Below are positions 55,951-64,000 of a stretch of 64,000 nucleotides of DNA, one piece after another. The position numbers were made by a program, and so were the translations under genes. Position 1 is the first letter of the stretch. Each line of letters opens with the position of its first letter. The stretch comes from Cellvibrionaceae bacterium (GTDB lineage: Bacteria; Pseudomonadota; Gammaproteobacteria; Pseudomonadales; Cellvibrionaceae), in the NCBI GenBank assembly GCA_002707785.1, contig PANW01000042.1, positions 6,479 to 70,478 of the forward strand. Reading direction: 5' to 3'. The notes beneath the pieces were generated by a model that saw only the letters and a list, made by a program, of their open reading frames with translations, had not been told where the DNA came from and did not search any database.

Positions 55951-57756
55951 CTAGAACCATTCTTCCTGCATTTCAAATGTTGTATCGTCAAGATCACACA
56001 GAATCTTCGACCAAACATTGATTTCGGGAAGCTCAAAGCGGAAAAAGTACTTCAACGCCTGCAGCTTACCATTATAGAAGTTAACATCACTTTCGTGCGG
56101 GTTTTGCTGCAACGCTTTAGCCGCAACGATGCCTTGTTTCAACCAAACCCAAGCCACAACAACATTGCCAAACAACTCCAAATACTTGACCGAATTCGCT
56201 AAGGCTAAATCGATGTTCTTCTCCATCATGGCGCCCAGCAAAGTATTGGTTGTGGTTTTCAAGGCGGCAATTGCCTCGGTCAATTGCGCGCCATAGGCCG
56301 CCACGGCCTCGATATCAACAGACTCTGCAATTGTTGCTTCCATTGCCGCTAGACAGGCGTTATAGCCAGCCATGCTTTTCATTGGAACCTTACGAGCCAA
56401 CAAGTCTAGAGACTGAACGCCATAGGTACCTTCATGGATGGGGTTCAAGCGGTTATCGCGATAGAACATTTCCACAGGATGTTCATTAATATAACCATGG
56501 CCACCCATTACCTGGATCGCCAAGCTGTTGGCACGCGGCCCGTACTCTGACGGCCAAGATTTAATGATCGGCGTCAAGAAATCCAATAACAGGTGCGCTT
56601 GCTCACGCTCCTCTTGAGTCGGCGCGGTAGCCTCATCATCGGACAGCTGAGAACCTAGCAGGCATAAAGCGTAGGCACCTTCAGAATACGCCTTCTGAGC
56701 CAGCAACATACGACGAACGTCGGGATGTTTAATAATATTTACTGCCGGAGACTCAGGATCTTTGCAAGAAGCCAAGCGCCCCTGCGGACGCTCTTTGGCA
56801 TAGTCCAGCGAATATTGGTAACCCGTTAACGCGGTTAATGCCGCGCTAGTGCCAACCATGATGCGAGCTTCGTTCATCATATGGAACATGTAACGCAAAC
56901 CCTGGTTCTCTTCACCCACGAGATAACCCACGGCTCCGCCCTTTTCACCGAAACTCATCGCGCAAGAAGTCTGACCGCGACCACCCATTTTATGGAATAG
57001 GCCCGCCAACCAAACATCATTTCGATCGCCCAATGAACCATCTTCACTGACCAAAAACTTAGGCACAATAAACAGCGAAATGCCTTTTACACCTTTCGGT
57101 GCACCCTTGACTCGGGCCAATACCAGATGAACGATATTTTCGTTCAGCTCATGATCACCACCAGAAATGAAAATTTTGTTACCGGTAACCAAATAGCTGC
57201 CATCTTCGGCCTTCACGGCACTGGTCGTTAAGTCGGCCAAACCGGAACCTGCACTAGGTTCAGTCATCGCCATGGTTCCAGCAAAGCGACCTTCACGCAT
57301 GGGCTTCACCCAGGTATCAATCTGCTCTTCAGTACCGTGAGCCTGAATAAGATTACAGTTGGCGTTGGTCAAGCCGGTATAGCCCATTGTAGTACTGCCC
57401 GCGGCTGACAAATAAGAACTAGTCGCGCTAGCTACAATTGCCGGCAACTGCATTCCACCCAGCTCATAGTCCGCGGTTGGGTTAGCCAAGCCTGACTCGA
57501 TCACTGCGTCGACGGCCACCTTAATTTCGGGAATCATATCGACATTTTTGCCATCAAACGTTGGCTGATGGGTATCCACCTTTTGACGTATGGGCAGGAA
57601 GTACTTTTGAGCGACTGTTTCTCCGGTTTCCATAGCAGCACGGAAAGTATCTCGGCTGTGATCACTATAACGTTCACGCTGAGTTAAACTCTCAGCATCA
57701 AACAATTCATAGAGCATGAATTCCAAATCACGGGTATCAAGAATGGGAGCAACCAC
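55951..57756 (-). CDS. Acyl-CoA dehydrogenase, large C-terminal-domain type
   Basis: A 601-residue acyl-CoA dehydrogenase of the same architecture as the gene at 36429-38213. Features: TMAMTEPSAGSGLADLTTSA, the base region EGTYGVQSLDLLARKV, and C-terminal helical domain. The ORF track starts at 57822 with a long unusual leader; the GTG at 57756 has AGAGG eight bases upstream and gives MVAPILDTRDLEFMLYELFD, the normal family start. It is the first gene of the beta-oxidation operon. Confidence 0.93.
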   Translation of the reverse strand: MVAPILDTRDLEFMLYELFDAESLTQRERYSDHSRDTFRAAMETGETVAQKYFLPIRQKVDTHQPTFDGKNVDMIPEIKVAVDAVIESGLANPTADYELGGMQLPAIVASATSSYLSAAGSTTMGYTGLTNANCNLIQAHGTEEQIDTWVKPMREGRFAGTMAMTEPSAGSGLADLTTSAVKAEDGSYLVTGNKIFISGGDHELNENIVHLVLARVKGAPKGVKGISLFIVPKFLVSEDGSLGDRNDVWLAGLFHKMGGRGQTSCAMSFGEKGGAVGYLVGEENQGLRYMFHMMNEARIMVGTSAALTALTGYQYSLDYAKERPQGRLASCKDPESPAVNIIKHPDVRRMLLAQKAYSEGAYALCLLGSQLSDDEATAPTQEEREQAHLLLDFLTPIIKSWPSEYGPRANSLAIQVMGGHGYINEHPVEMFYRDNRLNPIHEGTYGVQSLDLLARKVPMKSMAGYNACLAAMEATIAESVDIEAVAAYGAQLTEAIAALKTTTNTLLGAMMEKNIDLALANSVKYLELFGNVVVAWVWLKQGIVAAKALQQNPHESDVNFYNGKLQALKYFFRFELPEINVWSKILCDLDDTTFEMQEEWF

Positions 57757-57822
57757 GGTTCTTACCTCTTCTAATCTCATCAAGTTGACGCTATTGTGCC
57801 GCCGGGCCTGAGTGGCCACCAC

Positions 57823-57835
57823 GACATGGAATGTC
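57823..57835. promoter_or_regulatory. Possible operator between dehydrogenase and MmyB-like regulator
   Basis: GACAT-GGA-ATGTC is a small dyad in the 130-base divergent region. It is a candidate site for the adjacent regulator, but no consensus is known to me. Confidence 0.35.
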
Positions 57836-57886
57836 AGGTAAAACCCCTATACAATACCGCCCACGCACGGGTATGAGCATTGAAGT

Positions 57887-58723
57887 ATGGCAGAAGGTTC
57901 ACAAGAACTGACGTTCGGACGTTTTTTGAAGTTTTGGCGAGGCGTCCACAGCATCAGCCAAGAAGAGTTGGCCCATCGACTGGACAGCTCCCCCCGCCAC
58001 ATTAGCCGCCTAGAAAATGGCTCAAGCAGGCCCAGCGAAACCATGATTGAGGATATTGCATCGGCACTCTCGCTGAAGCAACGCGATCGCAATCACCTGC
58101 GGATCTCAGCCGGCTACTCGCCAAAACAAGAGAAAGTAGATTTTCACGCCAGCGAGTTAAAGTGGCTTAGAAAAGCCATGAACCTGTCACTAAAGGCGAT
58201 GGACCCTTACCCCTCGGCACTATTAGACAGTAGCAGCAATATTCTGATGGTCAATCGAGCTTGGGTAGGTTTCTATCAAGCGACCATCCCTGCCGCAGAA
58301 CTGCAATCAGTTTCCAATCATTACGACTTCCTGTTCAGCCGCAAAGGCGCAGGAACCCTCTTGACTGGGTGGCAGGACACCCTCTCAATGATTGTCATGT
58401 CGATGCAGCAAACAACGCTGCTGAGCAACGATCCAGAGGATCAACGTTTACTTGATGCCTTTATGGCCAATCCCAACGTGCCCGAGGACTGGGCGCAGCG
58501 CGCCGCCAAACTGGAGCCGATGGCGAGCTTTCGAGTACAAGCTGAATTTCAGGGACGCTTAGAAAAGTTTTACAGCGTGAACCAGACCATTGGCGCGCTG
58601 GGGCCTGCGGCCTATATCTCGGAACCCAAGTTGACCCTCAGCACCCTCTACCCGGAAGACGAAACACTAGACATGAGCTTCATAGTCTCGGAAGAACTGA
58701 CACACCCACTTCTGAACTATTAG
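57887..58723 (+). CDS. Helix-turn-helix regulator, MmyB-like ligand domain
   Basis: A 278-residue regulator with an N-terminal XRE-type helix-turn-helix (ISQEELAHRLDSSPRHISRLENGSSRPSE, residues about 20-60) and a C-terminal MmyB-like/PAS-related domain (DPYPSALLDSSSNILMVNRAWVGFY). MmyB-type proteins bind acyl/fatty ligands in some cases. It is divergent from the beta-oxidation operon by 130 bases, so it is the likely controller, sensing an acyl-CoA or fatty acid by inference. Confidence 0.9.
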   Translation: MAEGSQELTFGRFLKFWRGVHSISQEELAHRLDSSPRHISRLENGSSRPSETMIEDIASALSLKQRDRNHLRISAGYSPKQEKVDFHASELKWLRKAMNLSLKAMDPYPSALLDSSSNILMVNRAWVGFYQATIPAAELQSVSNHYDFLFSRKGAGTLLTGWQDTLSMIVMSMQQTTLLSNDPEDQRLLDAFMANPNVPEDWAQRAAKLEPMASFRVQAEFQGRLEKFYSVNQTIGALGPAAYISEPKLTLSTLYPEDETLDMSFIVSEELTHPLLNY

Positions 58724-58909
58724 CCGATTGATGATTCTTTACCCAGCCTAGATTGCCCAGTATCGTCGATTTTGCTCTACTGTAATTTTGATGGCTCCAG
58801 CTCCCCTGAGTTCGGCTCGCCGAACCCAGCAAATATCGGCCGTATCCCATTGGCAAACTGCGTCAGCGAGCTGCCCACTGAAGAGCTGACGAACTAAGGA
58901 CAAACACAC

Positions 58910-59914
58910 ATGGACCCTCTAACCCAAGGCGTTATAGGCGGGATAGTCGCGCAAACAAGCGCCTCCAAAGAGCAGATCGGGAAAGCTTCTCTGCTGGGAG
59001 CGCTGGCCGGCATGGCGCCAGACCTCGACGTATTGATCCGCTCTGCCAATGATCCCTTATTGGCATTGGAGTTTCATCGCCACTTTACCCACTCTCTATT
59101 CTTCATCCCCTTTGGCGGACTGATTTGCGCCACCGTCTTCTATCTATTGGTGGCTAAGCGCTGGCAACTGACTTTCAAACAGATTCTCATCTGGTGCACT
59201 CTTGGCTACGCCACTCACGGCCTGCTGGATGCATTCACTAGCTACGGCACACAGCTACTGTGGCCTTTTTCAAATCTTAGAGTGGCCTGGGATGGTATCT
59301 CCGTCATCGATCCTCTTTTCACCCTACCAATACTCGTCGGATTAATCGCTGCTGCTCGCACTCAATCCCACAGGTTTGCCACCGTGGCCATGGTGTGGGG
59401 AGCACTGTATTTGTCGCTTGGGCTAATTCAACACGAGAGAGCGCTCAATCTCGGCAAAGAGATTGCCTCATCCCGCGGCCACCTGCCTGAGCGGCTAGAA
59501 GCCAAGCCCAGCTTCGCCAATATATTGGTTTGGAAGGTCGTTTATGAGGCAGACAACCACTTTTATGTAGACGCGGTACGCCCAGGGCTGAGCGAGAGCA
59601 AACACTGGTCAGGCGACAATATTCCGATTCTGGATATTGAGAGAGATTTTCCATGGCTTGACCCGACCTCTCAGCAGGCTCGTGATATCGAGCGCTTTCG
59701 TTGGTTCTCGGCTGGCTACATAGCCGCGGACAAAACAGCACCCAACTCCATTATTGATATTCGTTATTCCATGCTGCCTCATGAAATCAAACCACTCTGG
59801 GGCATACGAATAAGTCCCACCGAGGACATCAACCATCCAGCCACCTACTATACTGAGAGGAACGACAGCCAAACGGCGCTCGAGGAGCTCATTGATATGC
59901 TAGAGGCAATCTAA
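58910..59914 (+). CDS. Membrane-bound metal-dependent hydrolase (YdjM/DUF457-like)
   Basis: A 334-residue inner-membrane protein. The N-terminus MDPLTQGVIGGIVAQ, APDLDVLIRSANDPL and HRHFTHSLFFIPFGGL (H-R-x-F-T-H-S) is the signature of the YdjM/YbcI/DUF457 group, with several membrane helices in the first half and a soluble C-terminal half of about 150 residues. H and D residues probably bind a metal. Function is not known in detail. It stands alone between two regions. Confidence 0.87.
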   Translation: MDPLTQGVIGGIVAQTSASKEQIGKASLLGALAGMAPDLDVLIRSANDPLLALEFHRHFTHSLFFIPFGGLICATVFYLLVAKRWQLTFKQILIWCTLGYATHGLLDAFTSYGTQLLWPFSNLRVAWDGISVIDPLFTLPILVGLIAAARTQSHRFATVAMVWGALYLSLGLIQHERALNLGKEIASSRGHLPERLEAKPSFANILVWKVVYEADNHFYVDAVRPGLSESKHWSGDNIPILDIERDFPWLDPTSQQARDIERFRWFSAGYIAADKTAPNSIIDIRYSMLPHEIKPLWGIRISPTEDINHPATYYTERNDSQTALEELIDMLEAI

Positions 59915-60078
59915 CGGCTAGACATTGGCGCGGGATCCTTAGGCCGCCAATCTAGTCGTATTTGACCAAAGAGTTGACCAGAGAATACACGAAGCATCAC
60001 CAGCCTAGGGTTAACTGAAATAGCCGAGTTCCCTTGCCAAAGTTCACTCAAAACAGACAGGGATAACAGGAGCCCTTA

Positions 60079-61019
60079 ATGGCGTTCGAGCCCCAAGAAC
60101 CAATCACCTATTCGGGCTGCTTGTCGTGTTTCTACTCGCTAATATTGCTTATGGTCAGCGCAGGGTTTGTCTGCACGCCCGTGAATGCCAACGAATCTAA
60201 TCCCACTCCCTTTACCGTCTACACCTACCACGACAAGCCTCCCTACTTCAGCCACTATCGTTATCTCCGAAAAAGCGTCAAACAGGCAACAGAGATTGAA
60301 CAGATCGATACAGCAGAGGGACTCTACCCTGCGTTCATCGAACTCTTGAATCAATCACAGCAACACTGGTCGTTATCGCTAAAGCATCTACCGAGAAAAC
60401 GACTTCAGCTTCGGCTTGATCAAAACAGGCTGGACGGCGCAGTAATCGGCGTCAACCCTCTCTGGTTCTCCGACAAAAGTCAGATCAAATACCTGTGGAG
60501 TGCGGGCTTCATTAATGATCGCGATGTCATCGCAGTGAAAGGCAGTAGCGACATCAAATACACGACGCTCGAAGATCTGCATGGATTGAAATTTGCGGTC
60601 CCCAGAGGTTGGTACTTCGCGGGGATCTCAGAGAAGATTGATCAAGACCTGATCCAGAGCTTTGAAACCAGCTCTGACATTCAAAACCTCAAGCTCATTG
60701 CGCAAGGAAGAGTGGATGCCACCGTGATAAGCCTGCCTACACTGCTGTACTTCCAATCACGGATGCTCTCTCCGGGCGCACTTAGCGCCTGCGTAAACCC
60801 CACAGCCGATTCCAGCGTCAATGGCTATTCCCTCGAAGTAACCAAAGGGCCTTTAATGAGCTGTCGGTGACAATAGCAGAGGTCAGTAAATCCGACGTCT
60901 GGCAGGAACTACTGCAAGAAAAAGGGCTTCCGCCTGTCTGCCCAAGCTCATTGACCAATAACTGCCTACCCGAAAACCATCAGCCCTCTGTCCCAGTTGC
61001 ACACGAAACAAAACCCTAG
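60079..61019 (+). pseudogene. Solute-binding protein family 3, frameshifted near the end
   Basis: The uninterrupted ORF (60079-60870) encodes 263 residues of an SBP_bac_3-like exported protein (hydrophobic N-terminus ILLMVSAGFVCTPVNA; TVYTYHDKPPYF...; GAVIGVNPLWFSD). It stops suddenly in GPLMSCR. In the +2 frame from 60858, ELSVTIAEVSKSDVWQELLQ and 53 residues in all continue to a TAG at 61017-61019, just what the family's last helix looks like. One missing base near TTTAATGAG restores the frame. The gene is therefore broken near its end or contains a sequence error; the shorter form might still be functional. Confidence 0.75.
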
Positions 61020-61120
61020 CAACTAGCCCCTCTGCACTTGAGCACACCACCAAAGGTTCCATCAATGTGACTTAAGAGGTAAAATCGCCGCAAAATATCT
61101 GAAGTAGCAGGATTAAGTCC

Positions 61121-61837
61121 ATGGGTAGAGCGTACCAAAACCGAAAAGAATCGATGGCTAAGACCTCCGATCAAAAATCAAAGGTCTACAGCAAGTATGG
61201 TCGTGAGATCTACGTATGCGCCAAGAAAGGCGGTTTCGATCCAGATGGCAACCTTGCCCTGCGCGGCCTGATTGATCGAGCCAAGAAAGATCAAGTGCCC
61301 GCACACGTTATTGATAAAGCGATAGACAAAGCTAGAGGCGGCGGTGGCGAAGATTTTGATACCGCCCGCTATGAGGGATTCGGCCCAGGTAGCTGCATGG
61401 TTATTATTGAGTGCCTAACGGACAATCCCAATCGCACTTTTGGTGATGTTCGCCAGTGTTTCACCAAGACCAAAACCAAGATTGGTACTCAAGGCTCCGT
61501 CAGCCACATGTTTGATCACGCTGCCGTATTTGCGTTCAAAGGTGAAGACGAAGATTCAGCACTCGAGGCGCTGATGGAAGCAGACGTCGATGTTACTGAC
61601 ATCGAAAATGAGGACGGCATAATTACCGTGTTCGCCCCCAACACTGAGTTTGCCAAGGCCAGACAAGCCTTAACCGACGCCATCGAAGGGATAGATTTTG
61701 AAATGGCGGAAATTCAGTTTGTCCCGCAAACCATGACGCCAGTTGCAGGTGACGATATTGAGATGCTCGATAAGTTTCTCGATATGCTGGAAGACGTAGA
61801 TGATGTGCAGCGGGTCTATCACAACGCTGAAGTCTAA
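61121..61837 (+). CDS. YebC/PmpR-family protein, YeeN-like
   Basis: A 238-residue protein of the YebC/TACO1 family, in the YeeN-like branch by its N-terminus ([31 protein letters not shown]). Family features are [38 protein letters not shown] and [14 protein letters not shown]. Members act on transcription or ribosome stalling relief. A weak AGCAGG site precedes the ATG. It stands alone here, not next to ruvC as the paralogue yebC often is. A converging radical SAM gene follows. Confidence 0.93.
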   Translation: MGRAYQNRKESMAKTSDQKSKVYSKYGREIYVCAKKGGFDPDGNLALRGLIDRAKKDQVPAHVIDKAIDKARGGGGEDFDTARYEGFGPGSCMVIIECLTDNPNRTFGDVRQCFTKTKTKIGTQGSVSHMFDHAAVFAFKGEDEDSALEALMEADVDVTDIENEDGIITVFAPNTEFAKARQALTDAIEGIDFEMAEIQFVPQTMTPVAGDDIEMLDKFLDMLEDVDDVQRVYHNAEV

Positions 61838-61854
61838 CAACACATCTGAGTTTG

Positions 61855-61889
61855 CCGCCTCACACCTAAGTGGGTTCCTATTGAGGCGG
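61855..61889. terminator. Hairpin between convergent YebC and radical SAM genes
   Basis: CCGCCTCA/TGAGGCGG are perfect 8-base arms around a 19-base loop, in the overlap between gene ends. There is no clear T run, so terminator function is uncertain. Confidence 0.4.
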
Positions 61890-63212
61890 TGAAAACACCC
61901 AAAAATACTGACCTGTCTCCCCGCCTTCTACGACTGCCCTTTCAGTGACAAAATCTATTTCTGCCTGCAGCTCGGCACGAGACCAACCTAAACACGCTTC
62001 CATTTTCAAGCTGTGGTGATCAAATTCCATGGCGTAGTTTTCAGGTGCCCTTACCATCAACGCCGATGGCAGTACCACGCAATGATAAACACGCAGTGCG
62101 CAGGGTAAGCTTCGCGCCCTTTCAAACGTCTGACGAAAGTTCTCAGGTGAATCTCCGGGCAAGCCTAATATGATCTCAATCGCTACCGACGCCACATCGC
62201 GCAAGTCTTGTAGCGTCTTTTCAAATCTAGCCTCATCGTACGCTCGTTCAACGTGAGACAGCACCTCGTTATCAAAAGACTGCAAACCAATGCCCACTAG
62301 CGGCATACCCACCATCGACAGAAACTCTAAGTGTTCATCTTTAACTTTCGCGGGGTAAACTTCAGAGATTAGATACTTATCTTCGAAGAAACGTGATTTT
62401 TTTGCGGCTTCCAGTAGATTTTTGAAACCATGAGGATTGAGATTAAGGCCGGCATCCACCAGTAAGCTGCCACGAATCCCATTGTCATCCATGGCTGCAA
62501 ACTCCTCGCACAAGTCGTCAACGGATCTCACCCGCTTAGGGGATTCTAATGTACCCCACTCGCAAAAAGAGCAGGTAAACGGGCAGCCACGATAGGTTTG
62601 AAGAACGCCGATTCCGCCTTTAGGCACCAGGCCCATCTTATACGGCGAGGCAAGATCACTCAGATCTGCAAGCGGTCGCTCCGGAGTTTCTATCCACCCG
62701 CTAATGGCTGGTATCGCCAAACCATCTATTTTCTGCAGTGCCGAGGCTGAGCGATCAACAGCCTCAACAATTTCTCGAAACGCGGTTTCACCCTCGTTAA
62801 TAACCAGTATATCGATATCGTTTTTGGCTGGTTGGTAAGGTGGCAACTTAAACATAGAGGGGCGTGCAGACGGTCCGCCAAACACAATCAGACGCTTGGG
62901 GTCATCCTCTTTCAGCCGCTTCGCAACCTGAGTAAATAGATCAAATGACCACATAAACGCCGAAAAACCTATGACATCGGGATCATACGCCAACAACTCT
63001 CGAACCAACTGCTCGCCATCGGCTTCTGTTAAATCCCAAACCTTAACCTCAAGCCCGGTCAACTGGGATGCCCTGAGTGTCGCCTCCACCATGCGCATAC
63101 CGTGATTTGAAATAAACTGCGGCGGCATAGCCGCATCACGCAGCGGATAACAAGCGACCAAAGCAACTCTACGTCCGGATCTCAAAGCGGATGGATTTGT
63201 CGATAAGCTCAT
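61878..63212 (-). CDS. B12-binding domain radical SAM protein
   Basis: A 444-residue radical SAM enzyme. The N-terminal region (about residues 1-150) is a cobalamin-binding-like domain (VEVKVWDLTEADGEQLVRELLAY; GGPSARPS), and the radical SAM cluster motif is in CPFTCSFCEWG (C-x3-C-x2-C) about residue 206. VDAGLNLNPHGFKNLL, IGLQSFDNEVL and EIILGLPGDSPENF complete the barrel. The ORF track starts at 63236; the ATG at 63212 overlaps the upstream stop (ATGA) and is preferred. The gene is a paralogue of the next upstream gene. The product is not predictable. Confidence 0.88.
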   Translation of the reverse strand: MSLSTNPSALRSGRRVALVACYPLRDAAMPPQFISNHGMRMVEATLRASQLTGLEVKVWDLTEADGEQLVRELLAYDPDVIGFSAFMWSFDLFTQVAKRLKEDDPKRLIVFGGPSARPSMFKLPPYQPAKNDIDILVINEGETAFREIVEAVDRSASALQKIDGLAIPAISGWIETPERPLADLSDLASPYKMGLVPKGGIGVLQTYRGCPFTCSFCEWGTLESPKRVRSVDDLCEEFAAMDDNGIRGSLLVDAGLNLNPHGFKNLLEAAKKSRFFEDKYLISEVYPAKVKDEHLEFLSMVGMPLVGIGLQSFDNEVLSHVERAYDEARFEKTLQDLRDVASVAIEIILGLPGDSPENFRQTFERARSLPCALRVYHCVVLPSALMVRAPENYAMEFDHHSLKMEACLGWSRAELQAEIDFVTERAVVEGGETGQYFWVFSPPQ

Positions 63213-64000
63213 CGCTGTGGAGGAAAGAACCACCAAAAATCCCCCGCCGTACCATCAGAGATTTGCGCTTGATGGTTGTTGTAGTTTCTGGTGCTTGCAA
63301 AATCTCGCTCACTCCAGCCCAAACAAGAGGTCATCATCATATTGTGTGGATTAAATTGCACATTCCATTCAGGCTTTGACCGAGACAGCAACGCATCCGG
63401 CAGCACCAAGCAATGGTAGGCTCGCACTCCGACCGGCAAGCTGCGAGCAAAGGCCAGTGTTTTTTTGAAGCCTTCGGGCGTATCACCAGGAAGCCCCATG
63501 ATGATTTGAATTTCGCAATAGGCAACTTCTGCAAGCTTGCGTGCCGCCTGCTCAAACCGATCCATACTGAAAGGTCTGTCCTGATCTTTGAGTACCTTAG
63601 GATCGATTGACTGTAGGCCGATCCCTAGATAACCAATATTCACATCACTCAAAAATTGCAGGTGCTCGTCACGAACATTGGTAGGATAGATTTCGGCCCA
63701 AATACCCGAGCACTCGCGCAAGAACTTAACTTCGTTTTCGGCTTCACGCAAATTACGGAAAGCCTTGGCATTTAAGTTCAATCCGGCATCCACCACAAAT
63801 ACCGAGCGCGCCTCAGCTTCGCGATAAGCACTGAGTTCACGCACCAAGTATTCCGTTGAAAAAACCTTAGAAGCCTTTTCAGTTGCCCCCCATTCGCAAA
63901 AGCGACAGCCCATCGGGCAGCCTCGAAAGGTTTCCAAATAGGCCACTGTCCTTTTCGGCATCACACCCAATTGGTAGGGAGATTCAATATGATCGAGATG
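63209..64000 (-). CDS. B12-binding-type radical SAM protein, partial at window edge
   Basis: A partial gene whose frame stays open to base 64000; about 263 residues are visible and the N-terminus lies outside. The cluster motif is CPMGCRFCEWG (C-x3-C-x2-C), followed by VDAGLNLNAKAFRNLR, IGLQSIDPKVL and EIQIIMGLPGDTPEGF, all shared with the downstream paralogue. The segment HIESPYQLGVMPKR aligns with ASPYKMGLVPKG of the other copy, so an N-terminal domain is expected beyond the edge. The stop overlaps the downstream start by 4 bases. The two form a translationally coupled tandem. Confidence 0.88.
   Translation of the reverse strand, partial: HLDHIESPYQLGVMPKRTVAYLETFRGCPMGCRFCEWGATEKASKVFSTEYLVRELSAYREAEARSVFVVDAGLNLNAKAFRNLREAENEVKFLRECSGIWAEIYPTNVRDEHLQFLSDVNIGYLGIGLQSIDPKVLKDQDRPFSMDRFEQAARKLAEVAYCEIQIIMGLPGDTPEGFKKTLAFARSLPVGVRAYHCLVLPDALLSRSKPEWNVQFNPHNMMMTSCLGWSERDFASTRNYNNHQAQISDGTAGDFWWFFPPQR

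Overview
The window reads as chromosome of an aerobic, probably marine gammaproteobacterium. The gene content (acnB, smc-zipA-ligA, ccmH/ccmI, miaE, a YebC-family gene, and many acyl-CoA dehydrogenase, SDR and CoA-ligase genes) fits the Cellvibrionales/Spongiibacteraceae area (Spongiibacter/Zhongshania-like). That placement is inference from gene content, not a database match. I see no prophage, transposase, CRISPR array or plasmid function.

Layout. 0.2-4.4 kb (+): iron-dependent alcohol dehydrogenase, hotdog thioesterase, then a tightly overlapping four-gene unit of two DUF1538 membrane proteins, a P-II-like protein and a CBS-pair protein. 4.3-6 kb (-): a ferredoxin/flavin reductase overlapping miaE. 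6-8.4 kb (-): a chemotaxis receptor gene broken by one in-frame TAA. 8.6-13 kb: DUF1289 protein, a small acidic protein, and acnB behind a long structured leader. 13-20.5 kb: YceI lipoprotein, patatin/solute-binding-protein operon, a FixL/FixJ-like two-component pair, a DUF1330 protein and a LysR regulator. 20.6-29.2 kb (+): a nine-gene catabolic operon (histidine phosphatase, acyl-CoA dehydrogenase, APH-fold kinase, two MDR reductases, three SDRs, epoxide-hydrolase-like enzyme). 29.3-34.2 kb: a DUF3604/parvulin/HupE-UreJ module with a divergent AraC regulator. 34.3-39.6 kb (-): fadD-type ligase, SCP2 protein, large acyl-CoA dehydrogenase, AraC regulator. 39.7-48.8 kb (-): HAD phosphatase and the smc-zipA-ligA housekeeping cluster with an SLT lipoprotein. 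49.2-51.2 kb (-): ccmI and ccmH without the other ccm genes. 51.3-51.5 kb: tRNA-Val and tRNA-Asp. 51.8-53 kb: a divergent pair (a 42-residue membrane protein missing from the ORF track, and a di-iron metallo-beta-lactamase-fold protein), each behind a perfect FNR/Anr box, followed by a heptanucleotide tandem repeat. 53.2-57.8 kb (-): a beta-oxidation operon in reaction order with a divergent MmyB-type regulator. 58.9-64 kb: membrane metal-dependent hydrolase, a frameshifted solute-binding protein, a YeeN/YebC protein and two tandem radical SAM proteins, the second cut by the window edge.

How the parts work together: three separate loci feed acyl-CoA substrates into beta-oxidation, and AcnB carries the resulting acetyl-CoA carbon through the TCA cycle. 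The most interesting unexplained units are the DUF1538/P-II/CBS operon, the DUF3604-PPIase-HupE module, the FNR-box divergent pair, the acyl-CoA dehydrogenase plus APH kinase pair, the miaE-reductase overlap and the tandem radical SAM genes. Several gene starts in the ORF track were moved to internal ATG/GTG codons with better ribosome binding sites; each case is stated in its entry.
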